Assembly: GCA_964019165.1 (NCBI GenBank)
Contig: OZ025268.1
Span: 2,116,001-2,180,000, forward strand
DNA length: 64,000 nt
Source of the DNA: Mastigias papua
Lineage: Eukaryota > Cnidaria > Scyphozoa > Rhizostomeae > Mastigiidae
Direction of reading: 5' to 3'
Part shown: positions 12,278 to 24,841 of the stretch, in pieces
Position numbering within the stretch: the stretch's first letter is position 1
How the letters are laid out: every line of letters starts with the position of its first letter
Notes under the pieces: model-generated
The model's database searches: none
What the model was told of the DNA's origin: nothing
The model's input: only the letters and a program-made list of their open reading frames with translations
Program-made: the position numbers and the translations under genes

Positions 12278-12589
12278 CTAATATGTTAAGTTGCTCGGTT
12301 ATATTTCTCTACTATTCTATGATCCTTAGCGAAGTATGACAGACTTGTTATTTCTTGTAGGACCAGTTGACAATCGTTCTGTTGTACCATAGTGTATAGC
12401 AAGCTCCTTCGCCAAACGATGGACTGTATTGTACATTGTTCTCGACAAAAAATGTTGACACTTAACTGTTAGGCGTACCTATAAATGTATCACGTAAAAA
12501 TGGTATTCCTATATAGGTTGAAGTGAATGTTTACGGCCGCTAATTTCATAATTTTGAACAGGGTATCTTTTACGGAAGTTGATTAGTGG

Positions 12590-12660
12590 ACTTAGCTGAT
12601 ATAAAGACCCAATTCCATTCGTAGCCAGACCCGGTCTGTATGGTCAAAGAGAAGCTATCC
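12590..12660 (-). repeat. Interspersed repeat family 3, reverse copy
   Basis: The reverse complement reads AGCTTCTCTTTGACCATAC, then AGACCGGGTCTGGCTACGAA. This matches the + strand sequence at 60345-60410 (AGCTTCTCTTTGAGCATACG and GGACCGAACTTGGTTACGAA) and more distantly 39350-39390. Confidence 0.6.
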
Positions 12661-15600
12661 AAAAGCCCCCTTGTTCTTGTGCCCATTCCTCTTATAGGTT
12701 GACTTTTAAATTGTACGTGTACATTGCCAATAAAAATTTTCGAGACTGGGACTAATTAATATGGCGAATGTCCTAAATTTCCATTTTTACCAGACCAGAT
12801 GGATGGCTCGGTGGGCCTGTAGTGATAATGCTAAAAGATGGCCTGGGTGTTTTTAAGTGAAAGGCATGCTTGGCTCTTGGGGTAGTAGAATAGCCATTGT
12901 GGTCTACTCTGCATCTTCCAATGGGGGTGGGAGAGATATTCCTGTGCTAATTTATACGAGCTGCTGGTAGAAGGTCATTTCTTCAGTGAGAAAGTTAAAC
13001 TCTGCAATTCAAATATCTATCACAAGTCTACCCACATGATTTGTAAATTTAGGAACAGAAGAGAATTCAAGTAATCAGTTGGATAACGTGCAACTTACGT
13101 GGTTGTAATTCTTTGATTTTTTTTTAAAAGTTCCTTAGTGATTTTGCCATTAGTAGCACGAGTTCCTTTTAAATTTATTGGCCTTCTGCAGGTGTCTTAT
13201 ACATTTGTGCCATAAAAGGATTGTGTACAACATTATGCTGTATGTTTGTACATTAAAGTTGCTTAGCATTCTGTTTTTGATGTTTTTACTGAACAAAGTT
13301 TTACTACAATTTTGTTTACTGTTTACCTCCGAATGCTTATTTAGAGAACTGGTACAGAGCGGCCGAAAGTACGTTATTAGGCCCTAGTCCTAAGTTTCCC
13401 AACTTAAGGGATCTCATAGTGGGAAAGTGATTGTTAGGCGGGAGAGGGGATGATTTATAACACCATTATTTTTTGATTGCAGGCTGGTGTCTAGTGCTGC
13501 CAGCCAATGTCCATAAAAAAATAGCTTAAGTTTACTATGTGATTGGCAAATCCCATTCATCCTGAATCCCATTCATTGTAGTTCATAAAATGGGGAGCAG
13601 TAAGAAAAGTTTGCAAAATGGTGATAGATTATAAAAAGTCTACATAGTATCCTGTTTTTCTTGGGTCTTGTGTATATTGAGATAAACCAGCCTGGTTACC
13701 ACGTTATCCAAACTTGGACTGTTATCTGCACCCTGTTTCAAGGATCTGGGAAGTAAAACCAAGCCTTCTTTGTATTCAGTTATGAACTAAAACTGCCGAG
13801 AGAATGAAATAGGAGTGATCAACTTACCCATGTAGGTGTGCGCTTACAACAAAGCTGCCTACAGTAGCTCCTTCATAAACTATCTAAGTTAAATCTCATA
13901 TGCTGACGTACAATCTGTCTTTCTAAAATAGACAAATGTATCAATACACCCAAATTTCCTGCTTAGCACAAGTAACCATAATACCTCCCTATTGCTGCAA
14001 AGCCTAATATTTTCTGTTTTACTCTAATTGGATTGCGTTAAGAAACATTTTTAATTCTTATTGTTTTTAAATCTTCACAACATTAGCAAATATGTCATTC
14101 GAGGTCAGACTGTAGTTCAGCGCTTCCTTAACAGCAATCAGCCTAATGCCGTTATTCTTGTGCCACTAAATACATAACATTCTATCTTCGTCTCTCGGTC
14201 ACGATTTAAGATATGCAGCCAGTGTTTCTCGTATTCTTACCGTCGGTCACTTACAAATCAAATTCTCCAAAGCAAGACACCCTACTCTTTGTACGTGACA
14301 AGCACCTTGTTAGAACCAACCAACATAGCATCATACAGTCCACAATGGGCTGGGGATTGGAGACTTCGAAAATTTGACACCTTCAAAACTGCTATATGCT
14401 TTCATTCTTCTCGAAGCAGAAAAATTCCATTTCAACACTAAAAGAATTAATTCAATAGCCGTATTCTACCAAAAGTAATAAGCTTCTGTATTGCATCAGG
14501 GTTTACTGAGTGTATGTATTGGAAATTAAAAAATGTTTAACATTTCAGAAATTATGCGTGTCACTTGAAATAGTGAACCAATTTTCTTGGTCAACCAATA
14601 ACTTTAAGTAGTTAACAGAATGTAAATAATTTTAACAATTTTTAAGAAATCTAGCCGAAAAATACGGCAAAATTAGCACTTGTTTTGAGGCAACGTTCAA
14701 TATATTTTGGGCAATATTCTCATATACTACAAGCCAGATTTCCTAAAATATATACTTTGTAAAAGTATATGTCTGTAGGGATTGAAGAAACAAGCCTTTC
14801 TTTGGCAATGTTAGAAAATAAATGTTTAGCAATTGGACAAAAACATGCAAAAAATAGTCTTATTCAAACGCCATTTCCATTTCAAAGTTAATTTGTAGGT
14901 ATCCACAGGATGATTTATGCCAATTTGAAAGGCGTAATTAGTAGTGTAGCACTAGCATGCCCTCCTTATCTGGGGGCTGCAAAGCAATAGTTTACCAAGT
15001 GGAATCCATGCATAACTGGTAATTTACCGACAGGAACCCTGGTAGGTTATTCCTTCTGACCTTCTGTGAATCATGAATACAGGGCCTGGACAAGAACAGT
15101 GGTCTTGGTCTTGAAAGTTCAAATAATATTCTTAAATGAAGTTAAATGTTTAAGAATTAGTTGGTACTGCAGTTGCAAGTCGCTCTTGCAAAAGAAGCAA
15201 GAAAATAAAGCGAGGCAGCAAAACAGTGTTTCTTTGGAGCTTTTTAGAATCTTTATCTTTGGAGAAAGAGATTTCATACGCCGACGATTTTCCGGATATT
15301 TTATATGCGCCTAAGTTATACGCAGAAGTAACGCAGAAATATCGTCCTCGACTTATCCAAACAAACCAACATAGAGCATACAATGTCAAGTTTCTTATCA
15401 AATGCTGAACCATGCACGATCACGAGCTTCTAGATTATGTACAGTTTCAAGTATCAGGTCAGCAAAAAGTCTTATGATGGTATGACGAGGTCAGTCGTCA
15501 GCAATGGATGGTCTGACATCCATATCCAACAGATTACACTTTTTATAAAGAACGTAGCTTAAAATCTTATTTTGAACTCTTTTGACCACATTGTAGCACA

Positions 15601-15883
15601 AACAGTTCCTTAATAGCTCCTTAATTTTAACTGCGCATTTAGGAAAAAACTGACGTTCGGAATTTTGATATGAATAGTTGCATAGTTGCTAAAAACATTT
15701 GCTTCATAGATTCCACATGATTCGTCCAAATTTGACTCCAATGAATAGAACAGACGTCCTAATTCTTGACTGCTTTCAGTAATGAAAAACTTCATGAACT
15801 TGAAAAGTTCCGTAGGAATTTTTCTGTAGTAGTAGTAGTAGAAGTTCTTCAGATTGCTTGGATTTTACTGTCGGGCTCCTTAT
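12661..15883. other. Intron 3 of the 6301 gene, no feature seen
   Basis: Long AT-rich stretch with no supported exon. An open frame at 15226-15408 contains YADD but has no other reverse transcriptase context. Confidence 0.4.
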
Positions 15884-16240
15884 AAAGCAGCTCCTCATGA
15901 ATATATGAACGGGGAGCACTGGGGGGACGTGCCCCTAAAGTTTGTAACTGTTGAAAAAGTACCCTAAAAATCTGAAAATATGTCCTATGTCTGGAGAAAA
16001 ATCTATGAGCTAGGCACTTCCAAAAGTCACAAAGTGCCATTTTTTATTTGTTTTCAAACTAGTAAAGTTTTTCTACTCTTCACGTTTTCCTACTTAGGCC
16101 CCTCACTGTCCCTCTCATTTTGCAATAGATATGTTATTACAATGTGGCATTTTAGTATGATTGGGCGTGGCTCCTATGCTATAGGGAGTGGCAAAAGTCA
16201 CCTTCAGCTCCTGCACCGCTCTACCTTCCAAATGCTACCT
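15884..16240 (+). repeat. Interspersed repeat family 2, copy 1
   Basis: Resembles 55995-56400 along its whole length in the same orientation. Shared blocks include GTTGAAAAAGTACCCT / GTTGAAAATTGTCCTC, AAAGTCACAAAGTGCC / AAAGTCACAGAGTGCC and TTTTGCAATAGATAT / TTTTGCAATGAGTAT-like segments. No coding capacity is seen. The two copies are about 40 kb apart, in intron 3 of the 6301 gene and intron 1 of the F-box gene. Confidence 0.6.
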
Positions 16241-16940
16241 ACATTTCTGAGCTTCCATATAAAAATAAACAATTTGTATATGTGAACTCAAACGCAAAAT
16301 TAATTCTCAGAAAATGGCAGTGAAGTACTATCTTACATTCACATTTTTGCTGTGTCATGATTCGGAGAGTACGATCGCTTTGATTACAGTTAGACGTATA
16401 GGGACCTGGGAGTATTTGCCCCTCCCCCAATATGGGCAAATTCTTAAAAAGTGATGTCAGCATTATTCAGTAATGGAAAGGTTGGTTATGATTATTAGAA
16501 CCCTCTACTTACATGAAAACCTATCAGCAAGGCCATAGGAAATTACAGAGTACCCTTTTCATGTATTGTGAACCAAATAGGTGGGTCCGTATGCTTTTTG
16601 ATATGGTATAGAGATAAAGCAAAGAACTAGGGAGGAGGGGGTTGGCAGAGAGGGGCTCAGTAGGGTGCCATTAGCAAAGAATGTTTGGATACGGAGGTAT
16701 TACTAGGGGCGGCGCCATAAGAGTACCTTGGGGTCTGAGGAGAAGACAGGCCCTAGAGAATAGTTCTAGGGAATAACTTGTAGAGTTCTTGCACCCAGAA
16801 CCGCTATATTGTCCATCATTTGACACAGTATATATATTTATTTTTAACAATGTGGCCTATCGTTTGATCTAAAAATGCATATCTCATAAATTGAAATATA
16901 TCATTCCAGATATAACTAACGTTAATATAATTTGTAGTAG
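16241..16940. other. Intron 3 of the 6301 gene, no feature seen
   Basis: AT-rich sequence with no supported exon or repeat before the acceptor near 16940. Confidence 0.4.
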
Positions 16941-17152
16941 AGATGATTAACACTCAGCATAGTAAACGAAATGAGAAAGTACAAATTCTGGAGAATGGCT
17001 GGGAGCTAGAGTCCAGAGGAATACAGCCCTCGAGTATTAATATCTACTATGGGGCAATTGTCAGCAGCACGGGTGAGGATTGTTTTGAACAGGAACAAAG
17101 AAACCCAGTACCACAAGAAGCAGCACTTCCTCCTATATTGAAAAACTGGTAA
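16941..17152 (+). CDS. Uncharacterised 233-residue protein, exon 4 (probable last exon)
   Basis: The acceptor is a tandem GTAGTAG, so the exon can start at 16938 or 16941; both keep the frame set by exon 3 and differ by one codon. It reads EMINTQHSKRNEKVQ, ILENGWELESRGIQPS and continues to LPPILKNW, then stop TAA at 17150-17152. The open frame in exactly the phase demanded by exon 3 supports it. A GTAAGT at 17149 overlaps the stop codon, so splicing onward is also possible, but a terminal exon ending in Trp-stop is the simpler reading. No AATAAA was seen close downstream. Confidence 0.6.
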
Positions 17153-17747
17153 GTTGTGTCCCTCCTCCCTAAAAATAGCCTCTGGAAAAGGACCACTTTT
17201 GTGAACAATAATGCTCCAATACTCCAGCGTCCTTTTAATTAGTACATCAATGCCTTCTAGATTTCTCATGATTATGCAGAAATTCGCAGACATCAGGGAG
17301 ACTTGTGATAAATATGATGATATTATCGGCATAGTGCTAATCCACGTGGGAGCGATTGGCTAAACGTTACCGCCAAATTGAGATGGTTCTAGTTTGATTT
17401 TAGTGTGGAAACAAGTGCAGCGTAATGTACTTCAATCAACACAGTTTGTTCCCAGCATTACTATCTATAGTTTATAGAGGCGAGTCACGCTTATCCCATA
17501 ATATTAAGCAGATTAGTTTTATGTCCAGTTTTAGTGTTGAAAGTTTGATATTGTACAAACAGGAATGGACGAACCAACTCGCATACGTCCCACTTCTCCC
17601 CGAGTTCTTGCATAAAATTTAAAGGGAAAGATCATTGCAATGGTTGAACTTATTTCATCGATGTAATAACTGCTAAATAATATATGGCAACAGAGGTCTC
17701 ATCTTTGCAGATACTGACATGAATGTCTTTGAGGTGTGTGCTAAATT
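17153..17747. other. Region after the 6301 gene's probable last exon
   Basis: Expected to hold the 3' untranslated region; no canonical AATAAA was seen. No repeat was recognised. Confidence 0.35.
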
Positions 17748-18060
17748 GTGATATTGCGCCTTACTGAACATGAGAAATACACAGCAACAGGCCTACGGCT
17801 ACCAATGAGCATTTTTCTAAGTAGACACAATTGCTTTTCACTTCGTTGTACTAAAGTATGGAATGCACTACAAATGAAGCTGAAAAGGCACCTACTCTTT
17901 TTAGACAAGTGTTTTGTTAGCAACGCGATTTTTTACATTATTTGGTACACTTTAAGGTTACTTTTGTCTGCTATTTATATTTAGCACCAAATGTACTTAG
18001 GATCTATAACAGTTTTTACTTAATGTGTTTTCGAAGTGAACTGAAATGAAGTGAAATGAA
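17748..18060 (+). pseudogene. 3' end of a decayed non-LTR retrotransposon
   Basis: An open frame of about 78 residues reads TATGLRLPMSIFLSRH, then FSLRCTKVWNALQMKLK. The order R...R...F..KVWN.L...L+ is the C-terminal tail of CR1/L2/jockey-like reverse transcriptase proteins. Downstream the sequence ends in GAAATGAAGTGAAATGAAAC, a short simple repeat expected of a LINE tail. The reverse transcriptase domain itself is absent, so the copy is 5' truncated and inactive. Confidence 0.6.
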
Positions 18061-18117
18061 ACCTAACCTTCCCTCCCCAATATTTGTTGGCTGTTGAATG
18101 TATGGCTCTTTTGACAG

Positions 18118-18209
18118 CAATGTCTCGTGTTTTGCCGGCGACTGAAGCATCTAAATCAATTAGCAAATTGCAAGAAATCTGTGACCAAAATGCCGAAGCT
18201 TCAAGTTAA
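18118..18209 (+). CDS. Candidate alternative last exon of the 6301 gene
   Basis: After acceptor CTCTTTTGACAG (ending 18117) the sequence CA then ATG TCT CGT opens a frame reading MSRVLPATEASKSISKLQ, then EICDQNAEASS and stop TAA at 18207. The two leading bases complete a codon from a phase-1 exon, which is the phase left by exon 3 (9288) and not by exon 4. It could thus be a terminal exon used instead of 16941-17152. The short length and lack of homology make this tentative. Confidence 0.3.
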
Positions 18210-18496
18210 CAATATAAGCTCTTGTTTTTTGGCGCACGCCTTTATCGTTGACAGCCAACTGAAAGCTAATGAAACCTGATATGTATAATGGCCATAGACG
18301 ATGTTGCTTTATTTACAAATAGTAAATAACGCAGATTCATCATGGACTATGCGTGAAAACAGCCAAATCGTTGCATTAAATTTTCCTCCTATTTGTCTTA
18401 TCAAAATCTGGTGTGTTATACCTTCAGGATGTTACTTGGATTCAGGGATTCAGCAATGGCAGTGATAATTAAGAGTTGTTTGTGATAAATGTTATG

Positions 18497-18650
18497 CTGA
18501 TGATGATGATAATGATGATAATGATGATAATGATGATGATGGTGATGATGATTATGATTATGACGATGATGCTGATTATGATGATGATTATTATTATGAT
18601 GGGAATGATGAGGGTGATGGTGGTGGTGGTGATGATGTGATGATGATAAT
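18497..18650. repeat. (GAT)n-type microsatellite, interrupted
   Basis: About 150 bp of GATGAT units interspersed with AAT, TAT and GGT variants. Confidence 0.95.
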
Positions 18651-21600
18651 ATGGAATATAATGATTATGATGTTAACAGGAAAAGAAGTAACGCACAGGA
18701 AATCAAAATGATAAAACTGTGTAGGCCCCTAGACCCTCACTTTGGAGACCATTGGAGAACATTGTGGGAAGTCATCTCCGCAACAACACAGTTGAATAGT
18801 TAGCACAGATGAATGCAAGACAGGGCAGGAAAATAAAATTGAGCTCAAAGCATTAAACCCAAATATCCAACATCTCATCTTGACCACAATGATATTTGGA
18901 ATGTGTGATGGTGGGTAGAGATCTCTTTACAGGATTGACCACTTCCTATGTGGAGGTTGCAAGGGCTTAGCTTTCAATGAATTGTGATATAAACAGAATC
19001 ATCATAAACCACAGACACGAACTTTTGAGATAAAAGGAGTTATCCTTCGGTACTATATGCAAGAAGATTAGGCCAGCACCCTTGAAAACTGTTTAGATTG
19101 CATTATAGGGTTCTCATGGAACCCAATTACATGTGAATGTTTTAGAGATGGAAATCAGAATCTTTTAAAGGAAAATTAGAACTGTACATTTTTCTCGCGG
19201 CTGCTGTACTGAAGAATAGCCTTTTATTCATATAGGCATGAGCAACATCCGGCCAGCAAGCGGTGAAAGTATGCATGTTTTGTTGTCATACTTGTTGGAA
19301 ATGACAATTCATATACAACATTCTACTCTAAATAAAATCTCTCATGAACGATATACAATGTAATTTGCACAGGTCTTTCTCTACAAATGCAAACAGAGTT
19401 TTTAAAACTGCACATTTTGTACGGATATGCGAAAATCGACTTTCACTTGGAGCCGTTCAGACATTTTAGCAGGCTTTTGTCAGAGTCTTTCCCTGATTTT
19501 GAGACCATGCCCTAATTGTCATGTTTCATGAAGACTTTAATGGCATGCTCATCACTGTTGTTGGCCAGGATCATTTCCTAGAAGGTCACAAAAAGTATTG
19601 GAATTAATGTATTGAAATGTCAAAAATGTAGTCAATCCTGGGAAGATTTTGGGCGCTTTGCAGTTAATCATCTAGAACCCTTTAACTAGGCCGCAGTGCA
19701 TGCCAATTGTGTTTGAACTTAGCCAGAACTCTCTGCTCTTTCTGTTTCTTTCAATTTTTATTCAAAAGAGCCATTTTTTTGATTTCCGAGTTATTGGAAA
19801 AAAGGAATCTGTCGAAAGAATAGCTCGTGCCGTTTTACACTCTATCATTTGAGACTCCATCTGAGTGTTGTTCAAATGAGACAGAGGGTGCATGAACTGA
19901 AGCAGTGGTCACTTCATGAAATGGTATTGCTTCCAATTGATTCTCATAAACAAGAGAGCTATGGATGACATTTGAACATAGAGTGTAAAGCAGAGACGGG
20001 GAGCATTTGTTCCATGGAAGCAATATCTACGATATCTGGCTTGTCGCTTTGGCAGGCTGGGCCAAAATGGAGAGGATATGTTTTTAGTTTCATTACAAAT
20101 GTTTGGACAATACGTTGACCGCTGTAATGTGCAATATGAAATTTTTGCCTACCGATTGATACTTTACTTTATAAACTCGTTATTATTGTATTTGAGTGGG
20201 GGCACCGTGAGCCTGCCTACCGATGAAGTTAATTTGTTTCTTGACAGTCAACGGGTTACTAGGAACTTGCTTGGCTGGGCCGGGCTTAGGCCGCCGATTG
20301 GAGTTTCCATGTTTTTGGTGTCATGTATAGCCTTATTTCTGCCAAGATAAGCTCTATAGCACATGACCATAAATTCAGATTCATTCATATGAGGCTGTAG
20401 CATAAAGTGGTTGTTTATTTCAAGCATTTGGAAGGACGGTAATATTCTAGCATATCCCTGACGCCTCTTCAAGCCTTTCCGACCAACGTAACTGACCCTA
20501 AGGAGATAAGAAGGAAGCGCACAGTTAACTGCAGTTGTAGTTTTATGTGATTTTATACAAAAAAATTCAAGTGGGCTTTTCGTCTCTAAACGATTATTCT
20601 GTATTCAAGAGTATCAAAGTTTGCAAAATTATGACCAAGGGGTCATCAATGGAAATATCCCTGGGGCTGTCACAATTTGCTACCATTACATTGCACTTTT
20701 TAACCATGTGAATAAACTTTACCGGTTTATTTGCTTTTATTTTGACCAGAAACTCGAATGCTCAAGTCATTTGTATTTGGAGATGGCGCCTTGTGTGAGT
20801 TTACCATATAATTGTGAAAACTTTGAAAAAGAAACCAAAGTTTCAGATGTATTATGTGTTGAATAATTGTCTATGTATATTGAAAAGCAAATAAATTTAG
20901 CATTTGTTCTTTTCCCCTTATATCGAGAAAAGATTGTGTAGACCTAGTTACATGCCGAAGGCGCAACATTGCGGGAACGAGGCAGTTTCATGGCTGTCGT
21001 CAGCTTGCCATAGATAAAGTTGGATCTCTTGTGTATAGATAACACTAATATAATTTGGTATTAATCTACTGGTTTTTATTTTGATCTGCTTAAACTTGTG
21101 GATGCTCTTTCACAAATAACCTATAGATGCTGGAAATCTCTCGCTTTTCAGGTAAAAGCATACTTTGTTGCTGTCTGGTATCTACCGTCTATAATCCTTA
21201 CGATATCACCTAAAGCTCTCCCTTCCGAGAAGAACTTTGCTGATAGTATGCCTCATTGCGCAAACAGAAATCCCATTTAAGTGTCTTGCTTTCCAAGTAA
21301 CATGCTGTGGTTTCATGTAAACTTTTGGCTTACCTTCAAGTCCTGTCTTATCAAATCTACTATGCATTACAATTCAAGAAGGTGAGATAGGATGGCACTG
21401 GACGTATGCGAGATTGTCTTCATTCTTGTACTCTAGCTCTTTTATCATTGGTTTTGCTAGACATATCATAGATAAAAAATCTCACGTTCACCACAGTGGT
21501 GGTGTTTTGAGCAGGACAACTATGCTTCCTTATTGATAAAGAGAGACCAGGACAAATGTGGAATCAAATTAATCCAATGATGAGGAGAACGCCATTTGAG

Positions 21601-21867
21601 GTTGCCAAAGGATGTATCGCAATATTGATTTTTATTTCATTCATAGCATAAGGTTTATTGTTACGACAATCATTTAAAGTTTGCTTAATATAACAACATG
21701 ATCTCATATAAGATTTTCCATAATTCCAATTTACAACTAAATTGCGTCAAATGGGTATTTTTCAAATTATGCTTAATTCCGAAATGACAGATCATTCTTT
21801 GCAAAGGTTACAATTTGTTTTCAGCCGTCCCATATCCTATGCAGCAACATACCCCAACATACTTTGT
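18651..21867. other. Intergenic sequence between the 6301 gene and GLI
   Basis: No supported exon. The longest frame (20078-20350) has no recognisable motif. 5' untranslated exons of the GLI gene may lie here unseen. Confidence 0.4.
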
Positions 21868-22096
21868 GAAGACTTTCTTGGCATGAATACCTGAGTATAT
21901 ATAACGCTGGGATGCATAGAAAAATACAGGAAATCAATTCAAAATAGATCAGAGAGGTGATAGTCTTGTGTGAATATTGGGACCTTGAATGTACATCAAT
22001 TTATCGATTTTCTTATATCTCAAGAACCCAGTATTGAGCTTTTTTCACTTTTTGAGCAGTCGAGAACCGCCTTCTCATAAATTATTTTCACATAAA
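21868..22096 (+). repeat. Interspersed repeat family 1, copy 3
   Basis: Starts GAAGACTTTCTTGGCA, as the 26532 copy does (GAAGGCTTTCTTGGCA), contains TCTTGTGTGAATATT as in the 9485 copy, and ends with TCAAGAACCC, TTTTTGAGCAGTCGAG and ATAAATTATTTTC. It bridges the otherwise diverged copies and defines the element as at least 230 bp. Confidence 0.65.
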
Positions 22097-22317
22097 TCTT
22101 GCATTGTATTTGGGGTTTACGCTGTTATTGCAATGGGATGTGGCAAATGAACCAACGTATTGGAGAAGCAGGGGAAAAGAAATTCTGAAATGAGTCAAAT
22201 TTCATTTTATTATGATTAAAGTGAAGACAAAAGCCAGATAATTTCAAAAGGTGGCTTGGTATTAAATAGTCGTAATGACTATATGAGGATGTTGTAGATG
22301 ATGGTAGCGATAATTAT

Positions 22318-22395
22318 GATCATGATATGATGATGATGGTTGTGGTGGTGATAATAATAATAATTATTATTATTAATAATTATTATAATAGTATT
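22318..22395. repeat. GAT/AAT microsatellite cluster
   Basis: GATGATGATGG, GTGGTGATAATAATAATAA and ATTATTATTATTAATAATTATT runs follow one another. The last part is self-complementary. Confidence 0.9.
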
Positions 22396-23776
22396 GATTA
22401 TCATAGTTGCAGCTTAGCAGACAAGAATCAAAGAGTAATGGGAGAATTGTCCACCCAGCTAGAAGATTTTGCCCCCCTTCCCCCCCCAATAATTGTAAGA
22501 TAAGCGTATGTCTTTGCCAAAAAAAGGAAGAAAATAGACAGTTTGGTGCAGAGACAAATGTTTACTTTCGGGTACAAGAGAGGGGTAAATACCTTCCATT
22601 TGATTGAAATATTGGTCAATTACTTTCGTCCAAAAATACATGTGATTTGAACAAGTGCTAATAATCAGAACTCCGATCGACTAATGGTTCCTCCGCAGGA
22701 GCCTATGACGCACTTACTTATGATTAGCTGATATTGAAAAAAACTGTTGCCCCAGCGAGGGAGGCTTGTCAGAGGGTATAAGACTATAGTATCAAATGTC
22801 ACATGGATGATTTAACACAAGTTTTTGTGGGTAGAGGAGAAGAGATGTCGGAACTCGCGAATCAGCTCATGTCTTCACATAGCGATACTTTCAAATAGCT
22901 CCGGTACAACAATAGAAATCTTGATAGCACTGTGCAAGACCTGAAACTGCGTGTTTTTAGCCGATAAGAAAATGCGGTATTGCCTATCACATACCTGAAA
23001 ACACACCTGGATGGTTGTATCGGATGTGTATTCGTACAACAGTTAAGTCCACTTTGTACTCGGAGCAGAGGAAAGCGGTCGTAGAAAATAACTGAGCAAT
23101 TGAACGAGTCGTGGACTTCATATCGCCTTGTTCATAATTGTGTTGTAAAACTGCAGTTCCGTTTTGAGTCACGGACGGCTGCTCAGAGTGAAATAAGCCC
23201 ATACTTGTGCCCACAGACAAAGGTTTGATATTGTTTCAATCATATTCCTTCGTCATGTTTCATTGTTTTGTGCCCTTCGTTTCCTAGAGGGCGATAGGCC
23301 TTTCGAGCATCAACTTTTGGGAAAAACTACCCGTAACATGGTGAAACCTGATAGACAACGTTTCCATCCAATTTGATTTAATTGCTGTCAAATGATCAAG
23401 TTGTTTGCTATCTCCTTTCACCTCAGTGTGTAGTTTGCTTTCGATTTTCAGCGCGTTTGCCGAACGCAATAGGTTTGTTTGCTTTGTTTAGCGTACACTA
23501 TTCATGGTACTAGTAATCTGTCCGCTGTCTGCTGTGCCCAGATTTATGTGTTTAACTAAGTTCAGTTTTATTTTTTTAGGGCTAGTCGACGGGAATTTCA
23601 CGCTCTCGCGAAGATGTGGTATTTCACTTGTAAACAGACCAACTTTAAATCGTAGGATAGATACATCAGTATTGTAACGGATGATCTGCCAAATATTTGT
23701 GTACATATTTATGGGAGGAATTACTTCTGAGCTTTAGCAGCACAAGGTGATTTAGGCACATTTTCTCGATACCTTC
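22396..23776. other. Upstream of the GLI coding start
   Basis: No coding exon recognised. Possible acceptors exist (TTTTTTTAG at 23580 and GATTTAG at 23755) that could join untranslated 5' exons to the GLI start. An in-frame TAG at 23753 precedes the ATG. No clear core promoter was seen. Confidence 0.4.
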
Positions 23777-24841
23777 ATGAAAACTGAAATGGCTGATAGC
23801 TCGTGGAGGGAGCCGCGTGATTTAACAAGGATAGGCGAGCGGGCGGCAATCCCCCAGTTTTATCATTCTGAGAAAGTAGACGCATTGCATGCCTCCCAGC
23901 ATTATAAAGGATTGCCATCATCGGGGCGTGGATTTTATGAGGCGCATGGAATAAACAATCGTACCATGAAGGCCCCTCGAAGTACTGGTGGGGCCTTTCA
24001 AGGCCATATCCCAGACTCTCCTGCAATGTCTGACGTATCTGTTATACCTTGGATCAGAAACCTCCCGTCATCATGTAGCGAACTTGACTCGAGACCCCAG
24101 AGTAGTATTAAAACAGAAGGAGAAGCGTCTTCGTCGATCAACAATAACAATAATATAGGGACAACTGTGGATTTAGAGAGAAGGAAAAGTGCCATCAAAG
24201 CGGAGCCAATTCGACCCATTCCACAGATGGTACCCGCTGAATTTCTTCGTCGGGGAATGTACTCAGAGATGAGTAGGCCACCGTCAACTGCTCATTCTCT
24301 TAGGTCAACGGTACTTGATTTCGGCAGTAGGAACAGTAGTAGTTTTTCAAGCCCACGGCATTCAGCAGTTCGCCGTGGCCAGAAAAGAGGCCTTTCAATA
24401 TCGCCTTTATCAACAGATTGTATCGACCTAAATGCTATTATAAGAACGTCACCAAACTCTCTTGTAGCCTTTATCACAGGTTCCAGGGGGTCATCTGCGG
24501 CCTCAAGGGCATCAAGAGCGTCAGGTTCATATGGCCATCTCAGCGCGGCGAGTATTAGCCCCTCCCCCTTTTGCACCCCAGTTCCAGGGTTTTACGGAAA
24601 ACAGCGGAATCCTTTTTCTACACCATCCCTACCAAGAACACCATCAGCTTCTGCACTGGGTCATCGTAGCTCTACAGAAAAGATGGTAACATCTAATCAG
24701 CCGAAGCCTGGATTTCCTGCTGAGAACAGATTCCCGATGGAAAATAGATATCCAATGGAGAGTAGGTTCCCGGCTGACGTGAAAAAGGAGGAACTTTCAC
24801 CCTGCTCGACGATAAGGGAAGATGCCGATTCGTATACTGAG
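23777..24841 (+). CDS. gli: GLI/Cubitus interruptus transcription factor, coding exon 1: N-terminal repressor and SUFU-binding region
   Basis: This is the first coding exon of a GLI-family zinc-finger factor, the nuclear effector of Hedgehog signalling. It has 355 codons ending at a GTATGT donor (24842), phase 0. Residues about 203-260 contain [10 protein letters not shown], then [17 protein letters not shown] and SGSYGHLS, the conserved N-terminal block of GLI proteins. SYGHL (residues 251-255, 24527-24541) is the known SUFU-binding motif. A basic RRGQKRG stretch precedes it. The region is Ser/Pro-rich and otherwise disordered. The ATG at 23777 has a weak context (T at -3); the in-frame ATG at 23789 (MADSSW) has G at -3 and G at +4 and may be the real start. 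Additional 5' coding exons are possible but not needed. The assignment to the GLI family rests on this block plus the five fingers downstream. Confidence 0.93.

Noticed and set aside
15226..15408. Frame containing YADD, the reverse transcriptase catalytic motif
   Set aside because: No flanking reverse transcriptase motifs, only 60 residues, and YADD is followed by FPDI rather than the hydrophobic residues expected. Coincidence is likelier.
20078..20350. 90-residue plus-strand frame
   Set aside because: Hydrophobic, no family features, and no splice phase linking it to a neighbouring gene.
21835..21900. Good-looking acceptor (TTGTTTTCAG) followed by a short open frame
   Set aside because: The sequence runs into repeat family 1 within about 35 bases and no donor in a useful phase follows.
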